Shown: positions 16,964 through 26,578, counted from the stretch's first letter. The stretch: DNA of 64,000 bases from Pseudomonas sp. PSE14 (GCF_029203285.1 NZ_CP115669.1:1364001-1428000), one strand, 5' to 3'. The notes: generated by a model from the letters alone, not told the origin. Program-made: numbers and translations.

Positions 16964-19900
16964 TTACCGCCAACTCACCCGCAGATTGTCGATCGGCGTC
17001 TGGCACCCGGTGCTGATCCCCGGCTCCAGGTAACTCTGCAGCATCGGCGCCATGCCCTTGAGCACCTGCACCGGCAGGGCCGAGGTGAACTTGAAGTTGT
17101 CCGACTCGCTGCCGGCCACGTAGGCGGTGAGGGTGCCGAAGTGGCGCGGGCCGAGGTAGAACACGAAGGTCGCGGTGCGGTTCATCGCCTTCGAACTCTT
17201 CACCCAACCGCTGCGGGTCACGCTCTCGATGCGATTGTCGCCGGTGCCGGTCTTGCCGCCCATCACCAGCGCGCTGCCGTCGGCCAGCTTGAAGCTGCCG
17301 GACAGGCGCCGCGCGGTACCGGCGTCCACCACCTGGGACAGTGCGGTGCGCAGGGCCTGGGCCACTTCCGAGCGCATCACCTGGCGACCGGTGTTCGACT
17401 GCGGGCCGAGGCTGGCTTCGTACGGCGTGTTGGCGGCGAAGCGCAGGCTGTCGATGCGCAGGGTCGGTAGGCGCACGCCATCGTTGAGGATGATCCCCAT
17501 CAGCTCGGCCAGCGCCGCGGGGCGGTCGCCGGAGCTGCCCAGCGCGGTGGCCAGCGACGGCACCAGGTGGTCGAAGGGATAGCCCAGGCGCTTCCACTGC
17601 TCATGCAGGTCGAGGAAGGCTTCCACCTCCAGCATGATGCGGATGCGCTTGTCCCGTGCGTACTTGTGCCGCGACTTGAACAGCCAGCCATAGACCTGTT
17701 TGCGTTCTGCCACGCTGGCCGCCACCGCGTCGTTGAAGGTGGCCGCCGGCTGCCGCTGCAGGTAGCCGAGCAGCCAGAGTTCCAGCGGGTGCACGCGGGC
17801 GACGTAGCCCTGGTCGTTGAGGTCGAAGGCGCCCGGACCATAGTGCGTGTAGAGGTCGGCGATGCGCTTGTCGGTCAGCTTCTCGCCCACGTACTTGCCT
17901 TTCTTCAGGCGGTCCTGGAGGAAGGTGGTGAAGGTCGGCAGGTCTGCCTGCGGTTGCAGGTAGCGGTGGATCGCCGCCAGCCGCACCGGCCAGGCGCGCA
18001 GGCCGTCGAGGAAGGTGTCGAGGCGGTCATCGGTGGTCTTGCCCTTGTATTTCTGCCAGAAGCGCAGCAGGTAGACCTGGCTTTCCTTGTCGACGAAGCG
18101 GTTGAGGTAGTCCTCGCGCCGCGGGTCCTTGTCGTTGGCCAGTACGGCGACCTTGCTGCCTTCGTTGGAGTACATGTCGTGACGCACCAGGTCGCGCAGC
18201 AGGCGCACGAAGGGCAGGTTGATCGACTCGCGCAGGGCATCCTGGATGGTCGGGATGCGGCCGTTGTCCTCCTTGCGGAAGTTGCTGAAGGTGTGGATGC
18301 CGCCGCCGGTGAAGAATGCCTCGTAAGGGCTGGCGGAGTACTTGCGTTGCATGGCCGCACTGAGCATGTCCGGCAGGTTGCGGTCCTTGGCGGCGATCAG
18401 GTAGTCGATGGCCCAGCGGCTGAGGAAGTCGATGGGCTCCACCTGCACCTTCTTCAGGTCGGCGGTGCTCATCGGCGCGTACTGGTCGTGCAGGTCGGCG
18501 ATGGTTTCCAGGTAGGTGGACAGCACCCGCAGCTTGGCGGTGGAACCCAGCTCCAGCTTGCTGCCTTCGTTGATGTCGAACGGCTGCTCGGTGTTGTCGG
18601 TCTGCACGCGCACGCGATTGCCGCTGGCGGTGCGCTCGAACAGGGTGAAGCTGTAGCGCACGTCCTTGGTCTTGTCCTCGGAGAGCAGGTGCTCGCCGAA
18701 CAGCCCGATCTGCGCGGCGAACTCCGGATCGGAGAGGTGCCGCAGGTAGGCGGTGACCTGTTCCTGCAGCTCGTGCTGCAAGGTGGTGGTGAAGGACAGG
18801 TCGAAGCGGTCCAGGTCGTACAGCGGCACGTCGAGCATCCCGGCCAGGCGGGTACGCGCCAGGGTCACGCCCTTGTTGTTCTCCAGTGGGGTGACGGTGG
18901 GCTGGTTGCGCGGGTCGCGGAAGACCAGTTTCTGTTTCAGCGCCGCATCGCTCAGCGAGGCGGAGACGACCCCGGACTGGGCGAGCAGGCGCAGGTAGCT
19001 GTCGGTCAGCCCGGACAACTGGTCGCGGCCACGGGCCAGGTACCAGGAGGGGCGGCGGTGGGCAATCATCAGCGAGATGACCTGGCGCAGCGCCTTGCCC
19101 TGTTCGACCAGCGAAACGCCGCTGGCTGGCGGTGCGCTGAGGAGTTGGTTGACCTGCTGGTAGTCGGCGCCGTACCAGATCCACAGGCCGTCCGGCAGGC
19201 CGCTGACTTCGCCATAGCCCGGCTGTGCCGAGAGCGGCACCGAGTTGAGGTAGGTGAGCACCACGTTGCGCCGCGCCGCCAGGTTTTCCGCGCCGCCCAG
19301 GTAGGTGCGCACGCTGGCCGACGCCATCTGCCGCAGCTTGTCGGTGATGGAGTTGGTGCGGCCGTCCTCGGAGTGCCGGTACTTCTCGATCTGCGTGGCC
19401 AGGGTGCTGCCGCCAGGGGCGTGGTTGCCCATGCCGACCAGCTTGCCCACCTGCGCCAGCGAGGCCTGGGTGAAGCGGCTCCAGTCGATGGCCGGGTTCA
19501 GATAGGGGCGCTGGGTGTCCAGCAGGTCGCGGTTCTCGATGAACAGCAGGCTCTGCACGATCAGCGGGGAAATGCTGTCGAAGTTGGCGTACAACCGCTG
19601 CGGGTAGCGGAAGGCGTAGATCGGCAGGCCGCGGCAGTCGGCGATGTCCACGCCGGCCTGGATCTTCTCCGGATACGGCGGGAACAGGCCGTGGCCGGCG
19701 TATTGCATCAGCGGTTCGGAGAAGCGCGCCTGGCTCAGGGTGATGAAGTTGCGCTGGTGCAAGCGGTCGAGGAAGGTCGGCAATTGCAGGTAGCCGAGCC
19801 TGCGGTCGAACGGCCCGCTCTGTGGGTACACCACCGCGCTGCTGGGGCCTTGCGACAATTGCCAGGTCAGCTCGCCGGCGTAGCGCGCCAGCTCGCGCGC

Positions 19901-20083
19901 CTGCAGCTTGGAGGTGTGCGCCTCATAAAGCAGCGCGGCACCGATGGTGGCGAGCAGCGGCAAGAGGAAGAGAAATAGCAGCAGGAAACGGTGATGGTGA
20001 ACTTTTGTCGGGGAAATACCGGGCTCCGAGCGACCCGGTTGAGCTGCATCATTATGCGTACCGGAATGCTTCGAGCTATCCAT
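16964..20083 (-). CDS. Large class A-like penicillin-binding protein
   Basis: 1039 residues. Single N-terminal membrane anchor (about 33-53), then a glycosyltransferase-51-like domain (roughly 150-310: GGSTLATQIEK near 234, NVVLTYLNSVPLS near 275), and a transpeptidase domain with SxxK STAK at 514-517, a downstream SIN triad (ESINLPF) and KTG (GGKTGTGDN) toward the C-terminus. It should polymerise and cross-link peptidoglycan in the periplasm. The first glycosyltransferase motif, normally EDxxFxxHxG, is degenerate (FIENRDLLDTQRP), so glycan synthesis may be altered or absent. Much longer than PBP1a/1b. A REP pair lies downstream. Confidence 0.85.
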   Translation of the reverse strand: MDSSKHSGTHNDAAQPGRSEPGISPTKVHHHRFLLLFLFLLPLLATIGAALLYEAHTSKLQARELARYAGELTWQLSQGPSSAVVYPQSGPFDRRLGYLQLPTFLDRLHQRNFITLSQARFSEPLMQYAGHGLFPPYPEKIQAGVDIADCRGLPIYAFRYPQRLYANFDSISPLIVQSLLFIENRDLLDTQRPYLNPAIDWSRFTQASLAQVGKLVGMGNHAPGGSTLATQIEKYRHSEDGRTNSITDKLRQMASASVRTYLGGAENLAARRNVVLTYLNSVPLSAQPGYGEVSGLPDGLWIWYGADYQQVNQLLSAPPASGVSLVEQGKALRQVISLMIAHRRPSWYLARGRDQLSGLTDSYLRLLAQSGVVSASLSDAALKQKLVFRDPRNQPTVTPLENNKGVTLARTRLAGMLDVPLYDLDRFDLSFTTTLQHELQEQVTAYLRHLSDPEFAAQIGLFGEHLLSEDKTKDVRYSFTLFERTASGNRVRVQTDNTEQPFDINEGSKLELGSTAKLRVLSTYLETIADLHDQYAPMSTADLKKVQVEPIDFLSRWAIDYLIAAKDRNLPDMLSAAMQRKYSASPYEAFFTGGGIHTFSNFRKEDNGRIPTIQDALRESINLPFVRLLRDLVRHDMYSNEGSKVAVLANDKDPRREDYLNRFVDKESQVYLLRFWQKYKGKTTDDRLDTFLDGLRAWPVRLAAIHRYLQPQADLPTFTTFLQDRLKKGKYVGEKLTDKRIADLYTHYGPGAFDLNDQGYVARVHPLELWLLGYLQRQPAATFNDAVAASVAERKQVYGWLFKSRHKYARDKRIRIMLEVEAFLDLHEQWKRLGYPFDHLVPSLATALGSSGDRPAALAELMGIILNDGVRLPTLRIDSLRFAANTPYEASLGPQSNTGRQVMRSEVAQALRTALSQVVDAGTARRLSGSFKLADGSALVMGGKTGTGDNRIESVTRSGWVKSSKAMNRTATFVFYLGPRHFGTLTAYVAGSESDNFKFTSALPVQVLKGMAPMLQSYLEPGISTGCQTPIDNLRVSWR

Positions 20084-20363
20084 TTCACGACCTGCCCATG
20101 CTCAAACCACAGCCTAGGTAAGCGGACTCCGCCCACGTGACGACCGGCGCCCCTCCCGACGCCGCGAAAGCCCTGAGATAGCGGCTTTCCTAATTTCCAG
20201 CGTAGTAGGCGGCGAAAATTCTGCGCGCCGCGCTGCACCCTTCCGCGCCCGTCGGATTGATTTGCCGACGGCCAGCAGGTGCAATAGGCGGGTCTGCCAG
20301 GTTTTTGCCGTACTGTACCCCGGCCTTGGCAGCCCCTGATTTCTTCGACAGGACTTTCCGGCC

Positions 20364-20609
20364 ATGCGTTCGTTTTTTCTGCCCGTCGCGTCCCTGCTGC
20401 TGATCTCGCTCAGCGCCATCGCCGCGCCCGTGCCGTTCTACAAGTGGCAGAGCAAGCTGGACGGCCGCTATGCCTGCCAGCAGACCTCGCCGGGGGACGG
20501 CTGGCAGAAGATCGGCGGGCCGTTCCGCGACGCCGGTTGCCGCGAGATGCTGCCGCAGACCCCGCCGCCCAAGGGATTGGCGGTGCCCAAGGGGTGGAAG
20601 ACTCAGTGA
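20364..20609 (+). CDS. Small secreted protein of unknown function
   Basis: 81 residues with a Sec signal peptide (MRSFFLPVASLLLISLSAIAA). The mature part is ~60 residues with two cysteines (CQQ and CREM) that could form a disulfide, and a proline-rich tail. No family recognised. Divergent from the penicillin-binding protein gene (280 bp apart). Confidence 0.7.
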   Translation: MRSFFLPVASLLLISLSAIAAPVPFYKWQSKLDGRYACQQTSPGDGWQKIGGPFRDAGCREMLPQTPPPKGLAVPKGWKTQ

Positions 20610-20710
20610 CGGGGCGCGGTAGGGGATACTTTTCTTGCTTCGATCTCTGGGCGGTTCGCAGTCGAGATTCGTAAGGCATGGCATCACCGGATGCTCAATA
20701 GGAGGATTCC

Positions 20711-21388
20711 ATGACCGACCAGAGCGCCCGCATTCGCCACAGTTGGCAGGCCAACGCCGATGCCTGGACCCGCGCGGTGCGCGAGCAGCGCATCGAGAGC
20801 CGGCGCCTGGTGACCGACGCGGCGATCCTCGACGCTGTCGCCGCCGGGCCCGCGCGCCGCGTGCTGGACATCGGCTGCGGCGAAGGCTGGCTGTGCCGGG
20901 CCCTGGCGGAGCGGGGCAGCGAGTGTGTGGGGGTGGATGCTTCCGCGCCGCTGATCGAGGCCGCGCGCCAGGCGGGTGGCGGCCGCTTCGAGGTGATGGA
21001 CTACGCCGGACTGATCACCGAGGGGGAATCCCTGGGGCGCTTCGATACGCTGGTCTGCAACTTCGCCCTGCTCGACGAATCCATCGCGCCGCTCCTCCTG
21101 GCCCTGCGCGAGCGCCTCGAACCCGCCGGCCGCCTGCTGATCCAAACCGTGCATCCCTGGTCCGCCTGCGGCGACGAGCCCTACGCCGATGGCTGGCGGC
21201 TGGAGACCTTCGCCGCCTTCGGCGAGGCCTTCAGCGCGCCGATGCCCTGGTACTACCGCACCCTGGAGTCCTGGCTGGCGCTGCTCGCCACCAGTGGCTG
21301 GCGCGTGCGGCAGCTGCGCGAGCCGCGCCATCCCGAGAGCGGCAAGCCTTGCTCGTTGCTGCTGGACTTGCAACCGCTGGCCGGCTGA
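20711..21388 (+). CDS. Class I SAM-dependent methyltransferase
   Basis: 225 residues. SAM-binding motif RRVLDIGCGEGWLCRALAERG, acidic loop VGVDASAPLIEAA and LVCNFALLDES motif of the Methyltransf_11/25 group. The substrate cannot be inferred. A GGAGG ribosome site precedes the ATG. Followed after 316 bp by the amino-acid permease. Confidence 0.88.
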   Translation: MTDQSARIRHSWQANADAWTRAVREQRIESRRLVTDAAILDAVAAGPARRVLDIGCGEGWLCRALAERGSECVGVDASAPLIEAARQAGGGRFEVMDYAGLITEGESLGRFDTLVCNFALLDESIAPLLLALRERLEPAGRLLIQTVHPWSACGDEPYADGWRLETFAAFGEAFSAPMPWYYRTLESWLALLATSGWRVRQLREPRHPESGKPCSLLLDLQPLAG

Positions 21389-21394
21389 GTAGCG

Positions 21395-21407
21395 CCGGGT
21401 TGCACCT
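21395..21407 (-). promoter_or_regulatory. AGGTGCAACCCGG site upstream of the permease
   Basis: The reverse complement is identical over 13 bp to the site at 10739-10751 near putP. It lies about 300 bp before the permease start. The 316-bp gap also holds a small perfect hairpin CAAAAGG-CAC-CCTTTTG at 21438-21454 and a GTTGCA at 21694 within the ribosome site. Confidence 0.45.
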
Positions 21408-21704
21408 GGCGCGACGAATCGTCCCTACGCCTTTGGTCAAAAGGCACCCTTTTGGGGCAGACGTCTCCGGCGGACTTGTGTAAATTCGGCAGCGACCTCA
21501 GCCGTGGTCCACTCCCGCAATGCCCACGTCCACTCCACAAGAGCGGGCAGCCTCTTGCGGTGTGCCGTCCTGGAATCACCAGAATCTTCCGCCCCCTGTG
21601 CCGAACGGCGCGGTGGCGAAGCTTTTTTCCGGCGTTTCCGCATCCCGACTGTACTTCGAGTCCGCAGCTGATATTCCCCAAGAACAAAATGAGGTTGCAT
21701 CACC

Positions 21705-23087
21705 ATGTCGTCCCACGATCTCCAGCGGGATCTCAATGAGCGGCACATCCGTCTCATGGCCCTGGGCGCCTGCATCGGCGTCGGCCTGTTCCTCGGCTCC
21801 GCCAAGGCCATCCAGATGGCCGGCCCGGCCATCATGCTCTCCTACATCATCGGCGGTCTCGCCATCCTCGTGATCATGCGCGCCCTCGGCGAGATGGCCG
21901 TGCACAACCCCGTGGCCGGCTCCTTCGCCCGTTACGCCCAGGACTACCTCGGCCCACTGGCCGGCTACCTGACCGGCTGGAACTACTGGTTCCTCTGGCT
22001 GGTGACCTGTGTCGCGGAAATCACCGCGGTGGCCATCTACATGGGCATCTGGTTCCCTGACGTGCCGCGCTGGATCTGGGCGCTGGCCGCGCTGGCGAGC
22101 ATGGGCACCATCAACCTGGTGGCGGTGCGTGCCTTCGGTGAGTTCGAGTTCTGGTTCGCCCTGATCAAGATCGTCACCATCGTCGCCATGATCCTGGTCG
22201 GCGGCGGCATGATCATGTTCGGCCTGGGCAACGACGGCATCGCCACCGGCATCTCGAATCTCTGGAGCAATGGCGGCTTCATGCCCCACGGCATCACCGG
22301 CGTGCTGATGTCCTTGCAGATGGTGATGTTCGCCTACCTGGGCGTGGAGATGATCGGCCTGACCGCCGGTGAAGCGAAGAATCCGCAGAAGACCATCCCC
22401 GGTGCGATCAATTCGGTGTTCTGGCGCATCCTGCTGTTCTACGTGGGCGCGCTGTTCGTGATCATGTCGATCTACCCGTGGAACGAGATCGGCACCCAGG
22501 GCAGCCCCTTCGTGATGACCTTCGAGCGCATGGGCATCAAGACCGCCGCCGGCATCATCAACTTCGTGGTGATCACCGCCGCGCTGTCGTCCTGCAACGG
22601 CGGCATCTTCAGCACCGGCCGCATGCTCTACAGCCTCGCCCAGCATGGCCAGGCCCCGGCCGTGTTCGCCAAGACCTCCAAGGGCGGCGTACCGCGTAAC
22701 GCGCTGCTGCTGTCCATCGCTGCGCTGCTGCTGGGCGTGCTGCTGAACTACCTGGTGCCGGAAAAGGTATTCACCTGGGTGACCTCCATCGCCACCTTCG
22801 GTGCGATCTGGACCTGGGCGATGATCCTGCTGGCCCAGCTGAAGTTCCGCCGCGGCCTCTCCGCCGCCGAAGCTGGCAAGCTGCAGTTCAAGATGTGGCT
22901 GTACCCGGTCAGCTCCTACCTCGCCATGGCCTTCCTGGTGCTGGTGGTGGTGCTGATGGCCTTCTTCGAGGACACCCGCATCGCGCTGTACATCGGCCCG
23001 GCCTTCCTGGTGCTGCTGACGGTGCTGTACTACGCGCTGAACCTTGCTCCCAAGACCGAGCAGGGCGGTGCCGCCAGCCGTGCGTGA
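21705..23087 (+). CDS. AAT-family amino acid permease (ProY-like)
   Basis: 460 residues, 12 helices. APC/AAT signatures: LNERHIRLMALGACIGVGLFLGSAKAI in helix 1, then AGPAIMLSYIIGGLAILVIMRALGEMAV and the amphipathic YAQDYLGPLAGYLTGWNYW. Imports an amino acid with protons across the inner membrane. The sequence is closest in feel to ProY/CycA/AnsP-type permeases; the shared motif with the put locus favours proline, but that is inference. Confidence 0.9.
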   Translation: MSSHDLQRDLNERHIRLMALGACIGVGLFLGSAKAIQMAGPAIMLSYIIGGLAILVIMRALGEMAVHNPVAGSFARYAQDYLGPLAGYLTGWNYWFLWLVTCVAEITAVAIYMGIWFPDVPRWIWALAALASMGTINLVAVRAFGEFEFWFALIKIVTIVAMILVGGGMIMFGLGNDGIATGISNLWSNGGFMPHGITGVLMSLQMVMFAYLGVEMIGLTAGEAKNPQKTIPGAINSVFWRILLFYVGALFVIMSIYPWNEIGTQGSPFVMTFERMGIKTAAGIINFVVITAALSSCNGGIFSTGRMLYSLAQHGQAPAVFAKTSKGGVPRNALLLSIAALLLGVLLNYLVPEKVFTWVTSIATFGAIWTWAMILLAQLKFRRGLSAAEAGKLQFKMWLYPVSSYLAMAFLVLVVVLMAFFEDTRIALYIGPAFLVLLTVLYYALNLAPKTEQGGAASRA

Positions 23088-23105
23088 GTGACGGTTGAGT
23101 GAATG

Positions 23106-23136
23106 AAAAGGGCCTCTTCGGAGGCCCTTTTCTTTT
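23106..23136 (+). terminator. Intrinsic terminator after the permease
   Basis: AAAGGGCCTC-TTCG-GAGGCCCTTTTCTTTT, perfect 10-bp stem with a tetraloop and T-run, 18 bp after the permease stop. Confidence 0.92.
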
Positions 23137-23164
23137 GCGCGCCGACTACCAAAGGATCAGGATT

Positions 23165-23327
23165 CGTAGGGCGTATAACGTTCAACGTTATACGCCGTTT
23201 GACCTTGGCTTCAGGACACTCGGATTCAACTCGGAGTCGCCGTTTCAGAGCGCTCCGAACCTGACCACCGAGCCGACTGAATGCACGGTGTATCGGCGTA
23301 CAACCGCGAACGGTTGTACGCCCTACG
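23165..23327. repeat. Palindromic composite repeat, copy B
   Basis: 163 bp bounded by CGTAGGG and CCCTACG. It opens with palindrome GGCGTATAACG-TT-CAACGTTATACGCC and closes with GGCGTACAACCG-CGAA-CGGTTGTACGCC. The 90-bp interior shares short words (TCGGAG/CTCCGA, AGCGCTC) with copy C at 60876-61037, which is inverted relative to this one. Confidence 0.85.
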
Positions 23328-23346
23328 CACGCGGATATTCCTTCGT

Positions 23347-25257
23347 TTATACCGTCAACAACGGCGGCATCGGGCAATCGAGGATATCCGCCACCGCGCG
23401 CATCAGCTCCGCCTCGCTGACGTTGATGTGACCATCCTGCTCGACGCAACGGGCCATGGCCTTGAGCAGTTGCGGCTTCTGCAGCGGGCGCAACTGTTCC
23501 AGTTTCTTCAGCGCGGCTTCCAGCTCCCGCAGCTGGCCTCCAGCCGGCAATGGGCGGGGCGCGAAGGGCAATCCGCTCCAGGCATCGGTGAAGGCCTGCT
23601 CGGTCTGCGCATCGCCGGTTTCGCCGGCGCGGGCGAGGAAGGCCAGCAGCACGGCGGCCGGCTCCTCCAGTTCCGCCAGCGCCACGTTGCCGATCTTCGC
23701 GCTGCCGGGGCGCAGGTTGCGTTCGACGATCCGCAGCAGGGTCCATTCCAGCAACTTCACCTTGCCGTCGAACTTGATCAGCAGGGCCATGTTTTCGCGC
23801 AGGCCGGTAAAGCCCTGGGTGTCGAGCTGCTTCAGCGCCGGCATGGCCAGGTCCAGCAGCGGCAGGCGCTGGCCGGGGTCGAGGTGCAGCAGCGACTCTT
23901 CCAGCAGGTCGAGCTGCAGCGCCAGGCTCAGGTCCAGGCGCGTCTTGAGCTGCTCCAGCTGGCGGGCGCGCAGGCCGGGCTCGCTGTCCAGCAGCAGGCC
24001 GTAGATCAGCGCCTGGGCGCCTTCGGTGTCATGGGCGGCGCGTTGCAGGCGTTCGTCCAGGCGCTGCAGGGTGCCTCGGGCTTCCTGCAGATGAGCGACC
24101 GTAGGGGCGCCGACGGCGGCGACCGCCACGTCGACGGCGCTGGGCTGATAGGCCTGGCCGGTGACGGCGGCGGTCCAGGCGTCCTTGTTCATCAGTGCCA
24201 CGTCCAGGCGCGGCTCGAATTTCGGGTAGATCCCGTCCCAGCCCGGCTCGACGCGGCGGATGCGCTCCTTCAGCGGCGGGTGGGTGTCGAACCAGCTGCT
24301 GCCGACGCCGTCGCCGAAGTACATATGGCTGAACTCCGCGGCGCGCGGGGCGCTGAGCAGTGCGCCAAAGGGATTGCTGCCGATCTTCTTGAGCGCGCCA
24401 GCGATGGTGGAGGGATCGCGGGTGAACTGCACCGCCGAGGCATCGGCCAGGAACTCGCGCTGACGGCTGACCGAGGCCTTGATCAACTGGCCGAAGAAGG
24501 TGCCGACGTAGCCCAGTACGTAGAGCACCACGCCGCAGCCGATGACCAGCAGCACCGCGCTGCCACCACCGTCCTTGTCGTTGCTGCTACTGCGGCTACC
24601 GACGCGGATGCCGGTGCTGGTCTCGTTCCAGCCACGCAGCAGCATGCCGCCGATCAGGCCTAGCAGGAGGATGCCGTGCAACAGCGCGGTAAGGCGCGTG
24701 TTGAGCAGCATGTCGCCGTGGTGGATATGGCTGAATTCGTGGGCGATCACGCCCTGCAGTTCATTGCGTTCGAGCTGCTCGATGGCACCGCGGGTGATCC
24801 CGATCACCGCGTCGCGCGGACTCAGGCCGGCGGCGAAGGCGTTGATCGAGGCGTCTTCCAGTACGTAGACCGGCGGTACCGGCGAGCCGGAAGCCAGGGC
24901 CATTTCCTCGACGACGTTGAGCAGCCGGCGCTCGTCGGCATTGCTGGCGCTGAGGTTGAGCAATCGGCCGCCCAGGCTCTCGGCCACCACCTTGCCGCCG
25001 GCACTCAACTGCACCTGCTTGTACAGCGCCCCGAGGACGACCACGCCGATGATCACGGCGGCCACCGCCAGGTACAGCTCGGGGTCGGGCAGGGAGGCGC
25101 GCGAGGTCAGGTGCAGCGCCGGCTCACCCAAATGCCGCCAGAGCCAGCCCAGGGCAAAGCTGGTGATGGTGACCAGGCAGACCACCGCGACGGCCAGCAG
25201 CAGGACCAGGCGCCCGGTCTGCCGCCGGGCGCGATCCTGGTGTTCGAAGAAGTTCAT
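23347..25257 (-). CDS. M48-family membrane zinc metalloprotease
   Basis: 636 residues. Two membrane helices near the N-terminus (about 17-42 and 61-78), then the M48 peptidase domain with zinc motif HEFSH at residues 173-177 and the downstream glutamate region REFLADASAVQFTRDP, followed by two more hydrophobic stretches and a long helical C-terminal part (~250 residues) not found in HtpX. It is likely anchored in the inner membrane with a quality-control role. It is 11 bp downstream of lemA, and lemA-M48 pairing is recurrent in bacteria. Confidence 0.88.
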   Translation of the reverse strand: MNFFEHQDRARRQTGRLVLLLAVAVVCLVTITSFALGWLWRHLGEPALHLTSRASLPDPELYLAVAAVIIGVVVLGALYKQVQLSAGGKVVAESLGGRLLNLSASNADERRLLNVVEEMALASGSPVPPVYVLEDASINAFAAGLSPRDAVIGITRGAIEQLERNELQGVIAHEFSHIHHGDMLLNTRLTALLHGILLLGLIGGMLLRGWNETSTGIRVGSRSSSNDKDGGGSAVLLVIGCGVVLYVLGYVGTFFGQLIKASVSRQREFLADASAVQFTRDPSTIAGALKKIGSNPFGALLSAPRAAEFSHMYFGDGVGSSWFDTHPPLKERIRRVEPGWDGIYPKFEPRLDVALMNKDAWTAAVTGQAYQPSAVDVAVAAVGAPTVAHLQEARGTLQRLDERLQRAAHDTEGAQALIYGLLLDSEPGLRARQLEQLKTRLDLSLALQLDLLEESLLHLDPGQRLPLLDLAMPALKQLDTQGFTGLRENMALLIKFDGKVKLLEWTLLRIVERNLRPGSAKIGNVALAELEEPAAVLLAFLARAGETGDAQTEQAFTDAWSGLPFAPRPLPAGGQLRELEAALKKLEQLRPLQKPQLLKAMARCVEQDGHINVSEAELMRAVADILDCPMPPLLTV

Positions 25258-25268
25258 CGCGCTTCAGA

Positions 25269-25865
25269 TCAGAAGGCGACTTTCGGCGCAGCCTGGATTT
25301 CCTTGCTGTCCTCGAACTCCAGCAGGCTGGCGTCCTTGCTGTGGCCGTAGGTGGTGGCCAGGACGTTGGCGGGGAAGGACTGGCGGTAGGTGTTGTACGC
25401 CATCACCGAGTCGTTGTAGGCCTGGCGGGCGAAGGCGACCTTGTTCTCGGTGCTGGAAAGCTCCTCGCTGACCTGTTGCAGGTTCTGCGAGGCCTTGAGG
25501 TCCGGGTAGGCTTCCAGGGTCACGTTGAGGCGGCCCATGGCGCCGCCCAGGGCGTTCTCGGCGGCGGCCAGTTGCGCCATGCGGCCGGAGTCGCCGGGCT
25601 GTTCAGAGGCGGCCTTCAGACCTGCGACCGCGGCGTTGCGGGCGGCGATCACTGCCTCCAGGGTCTCGCGCTCATGCTTGAGATAGGCCTTGGCGGTTTC
25701 CACCAGGTTGGGGATCAGGTCGTAGCGGCGCTTGAGCTGCACTTCGATCTGGGCAAAGGCGTTCTGATAGCGGTTGCGCAGCGCCACCAGGCGGTTGAAC
25801 ACGCTGATCAGCAGGAAGACCACGCCGGCGATGATAGCCAGGGTGACGATCGACGAAACGCTCAT
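25269..25865 (-). CDS. LemA family protein
   Basis: 198 residues. One N-terminal membrane helix (VTLAIIAGVVFLLISVF), then the family signature NRLVALRNRYQNAFAQIEVQLKRRYDLIPNLVETAKAYLKHE and a helical bundle ending SKEIQAAPKVAF. LemA proteins are inner-membrane, three-helix proteins of unclear function that often accompany proteases. It forms an operon with the M48 protease gene (11 bp apart). Confidence 0.95.
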   Translation of the reverse strand: MSVSSIVTLAIIAGVVFLLISVFNRLVALRNRYQNAFAQIEVQLKRRYDLIPNLVETAKAYLKHERETLEAVIAARNAAVAGLKAASEQPGDSGRMAQLAAAENALGGAMGRLNVTLEAYPDLKASQNLQQVSEELSSTENKVAFARQAYNDSVMAYNTYRQSFPANVLATTYGHSKDASLLEFEDSKEIQAAPKVAF

Positions 25866-25987
25866 GGGATGTCCTTATCGGCAGGCGATTGAGCCTCGAT
25901 GATAGCGGAAAGCCGGCAGGGCGTTAGGTAACTTCTCACGTCTCGCTGCGTTGATTCGCTGGCGCTGCTGCGGCGCTTTTCTGAACG

Positions 25988-26012
25988 ACGAAGGGCCTCC
26001 GAAGAGGCCCCT
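25988..26012 (-). terminator. Probable terminator after the cysteine hydrolase
   Basis: On the minus strand GGGGCCTC-TTCG-GAGGCCC followed by a short T-poor tail. The stem is strong, but the U-tract is weak. Confidence 0.5.
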
Positions 26013-26029
26013 GCAGCGTGGCGCGAGGA

Positions 26030-26578
26030 TCAGCGATCGAGGTACTCGGCGGTGGAGATCACCTGCGCATAGGCGAAGGCGAAGGCTGCCATGTAGGCCG
26101 CATGGACCTGGGCCGCCGGCACCTTCACGCCATTGAATTCCAGGTCGAGGGTGGCGCAGGCGTCGTGCAGCACGGTCACCTCGTAGCCGAAGTCGGCGGC
26201 GGCCCGCACCGCGCCGTCCACGCACATGTGGCTCATGTGACCGACCACGACGACGGACTCGATGCCGTGCTGGTCGAGGATCGCCTTGAGGTCGGTGCCG
26301 CGGAACGAGTTGACGAAGTGCTTGAGCACGACGGCTTCCCCGGGCAGATTGGCGACCTTCGGGTGAATCTGCGCGCCTTCGCTGCCGGGGGCGAAGAAGG
26401 GGGCGTCATCGCTTGCGAATTCGTGGCGGACATGCACCACCAGGTTACCGCGCTCCCGGAAGGCGGCGAGCACCTTGGCGGCCTGGTTGGCGGCGGGCTC
26501 GATGCCGACCAGCGGCCATTTGCCGGCGGGGAAGTAGTCGTTCTGGATATCCACTAGGATGAGCGCTTGCTTTGCCAT
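26030..26578 (-). CDS. Isochorismatase-family cysteine hydrolase
   Basis: 182 residues. Catalytic features of the family are visible: Asp10 in ALILVDIQNDYFPAGKWPL, a lysine in the middle region (VVLKHFVNSFRGTDL), and the nucleophile Cys in VVGHMSHMCVDGAVRAA. Members hydrolyse nicotinamide or other amides. The substrate is not determinable. Divergent from the GlxA-type regulator (97 bp between starts), which likely regulates it. Confidence 0.9.
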   Translation of the reverse strand: MAKQALILVDIQNDYFPAGKWPLVGIEPAANQAAKVLAAFRERGNLVVHVRHEFASDDAPFFAPGSEGAQIHPKVANLPGEAVVLKHFVNSFRGTDLKAILDQHGIESVVVVGHMSHMCVDGAVRAAADFGYEVTVLHDACATLDLEFNGVKVPAAQVHAAYMAAFAFAYAQVISTAEYLDR

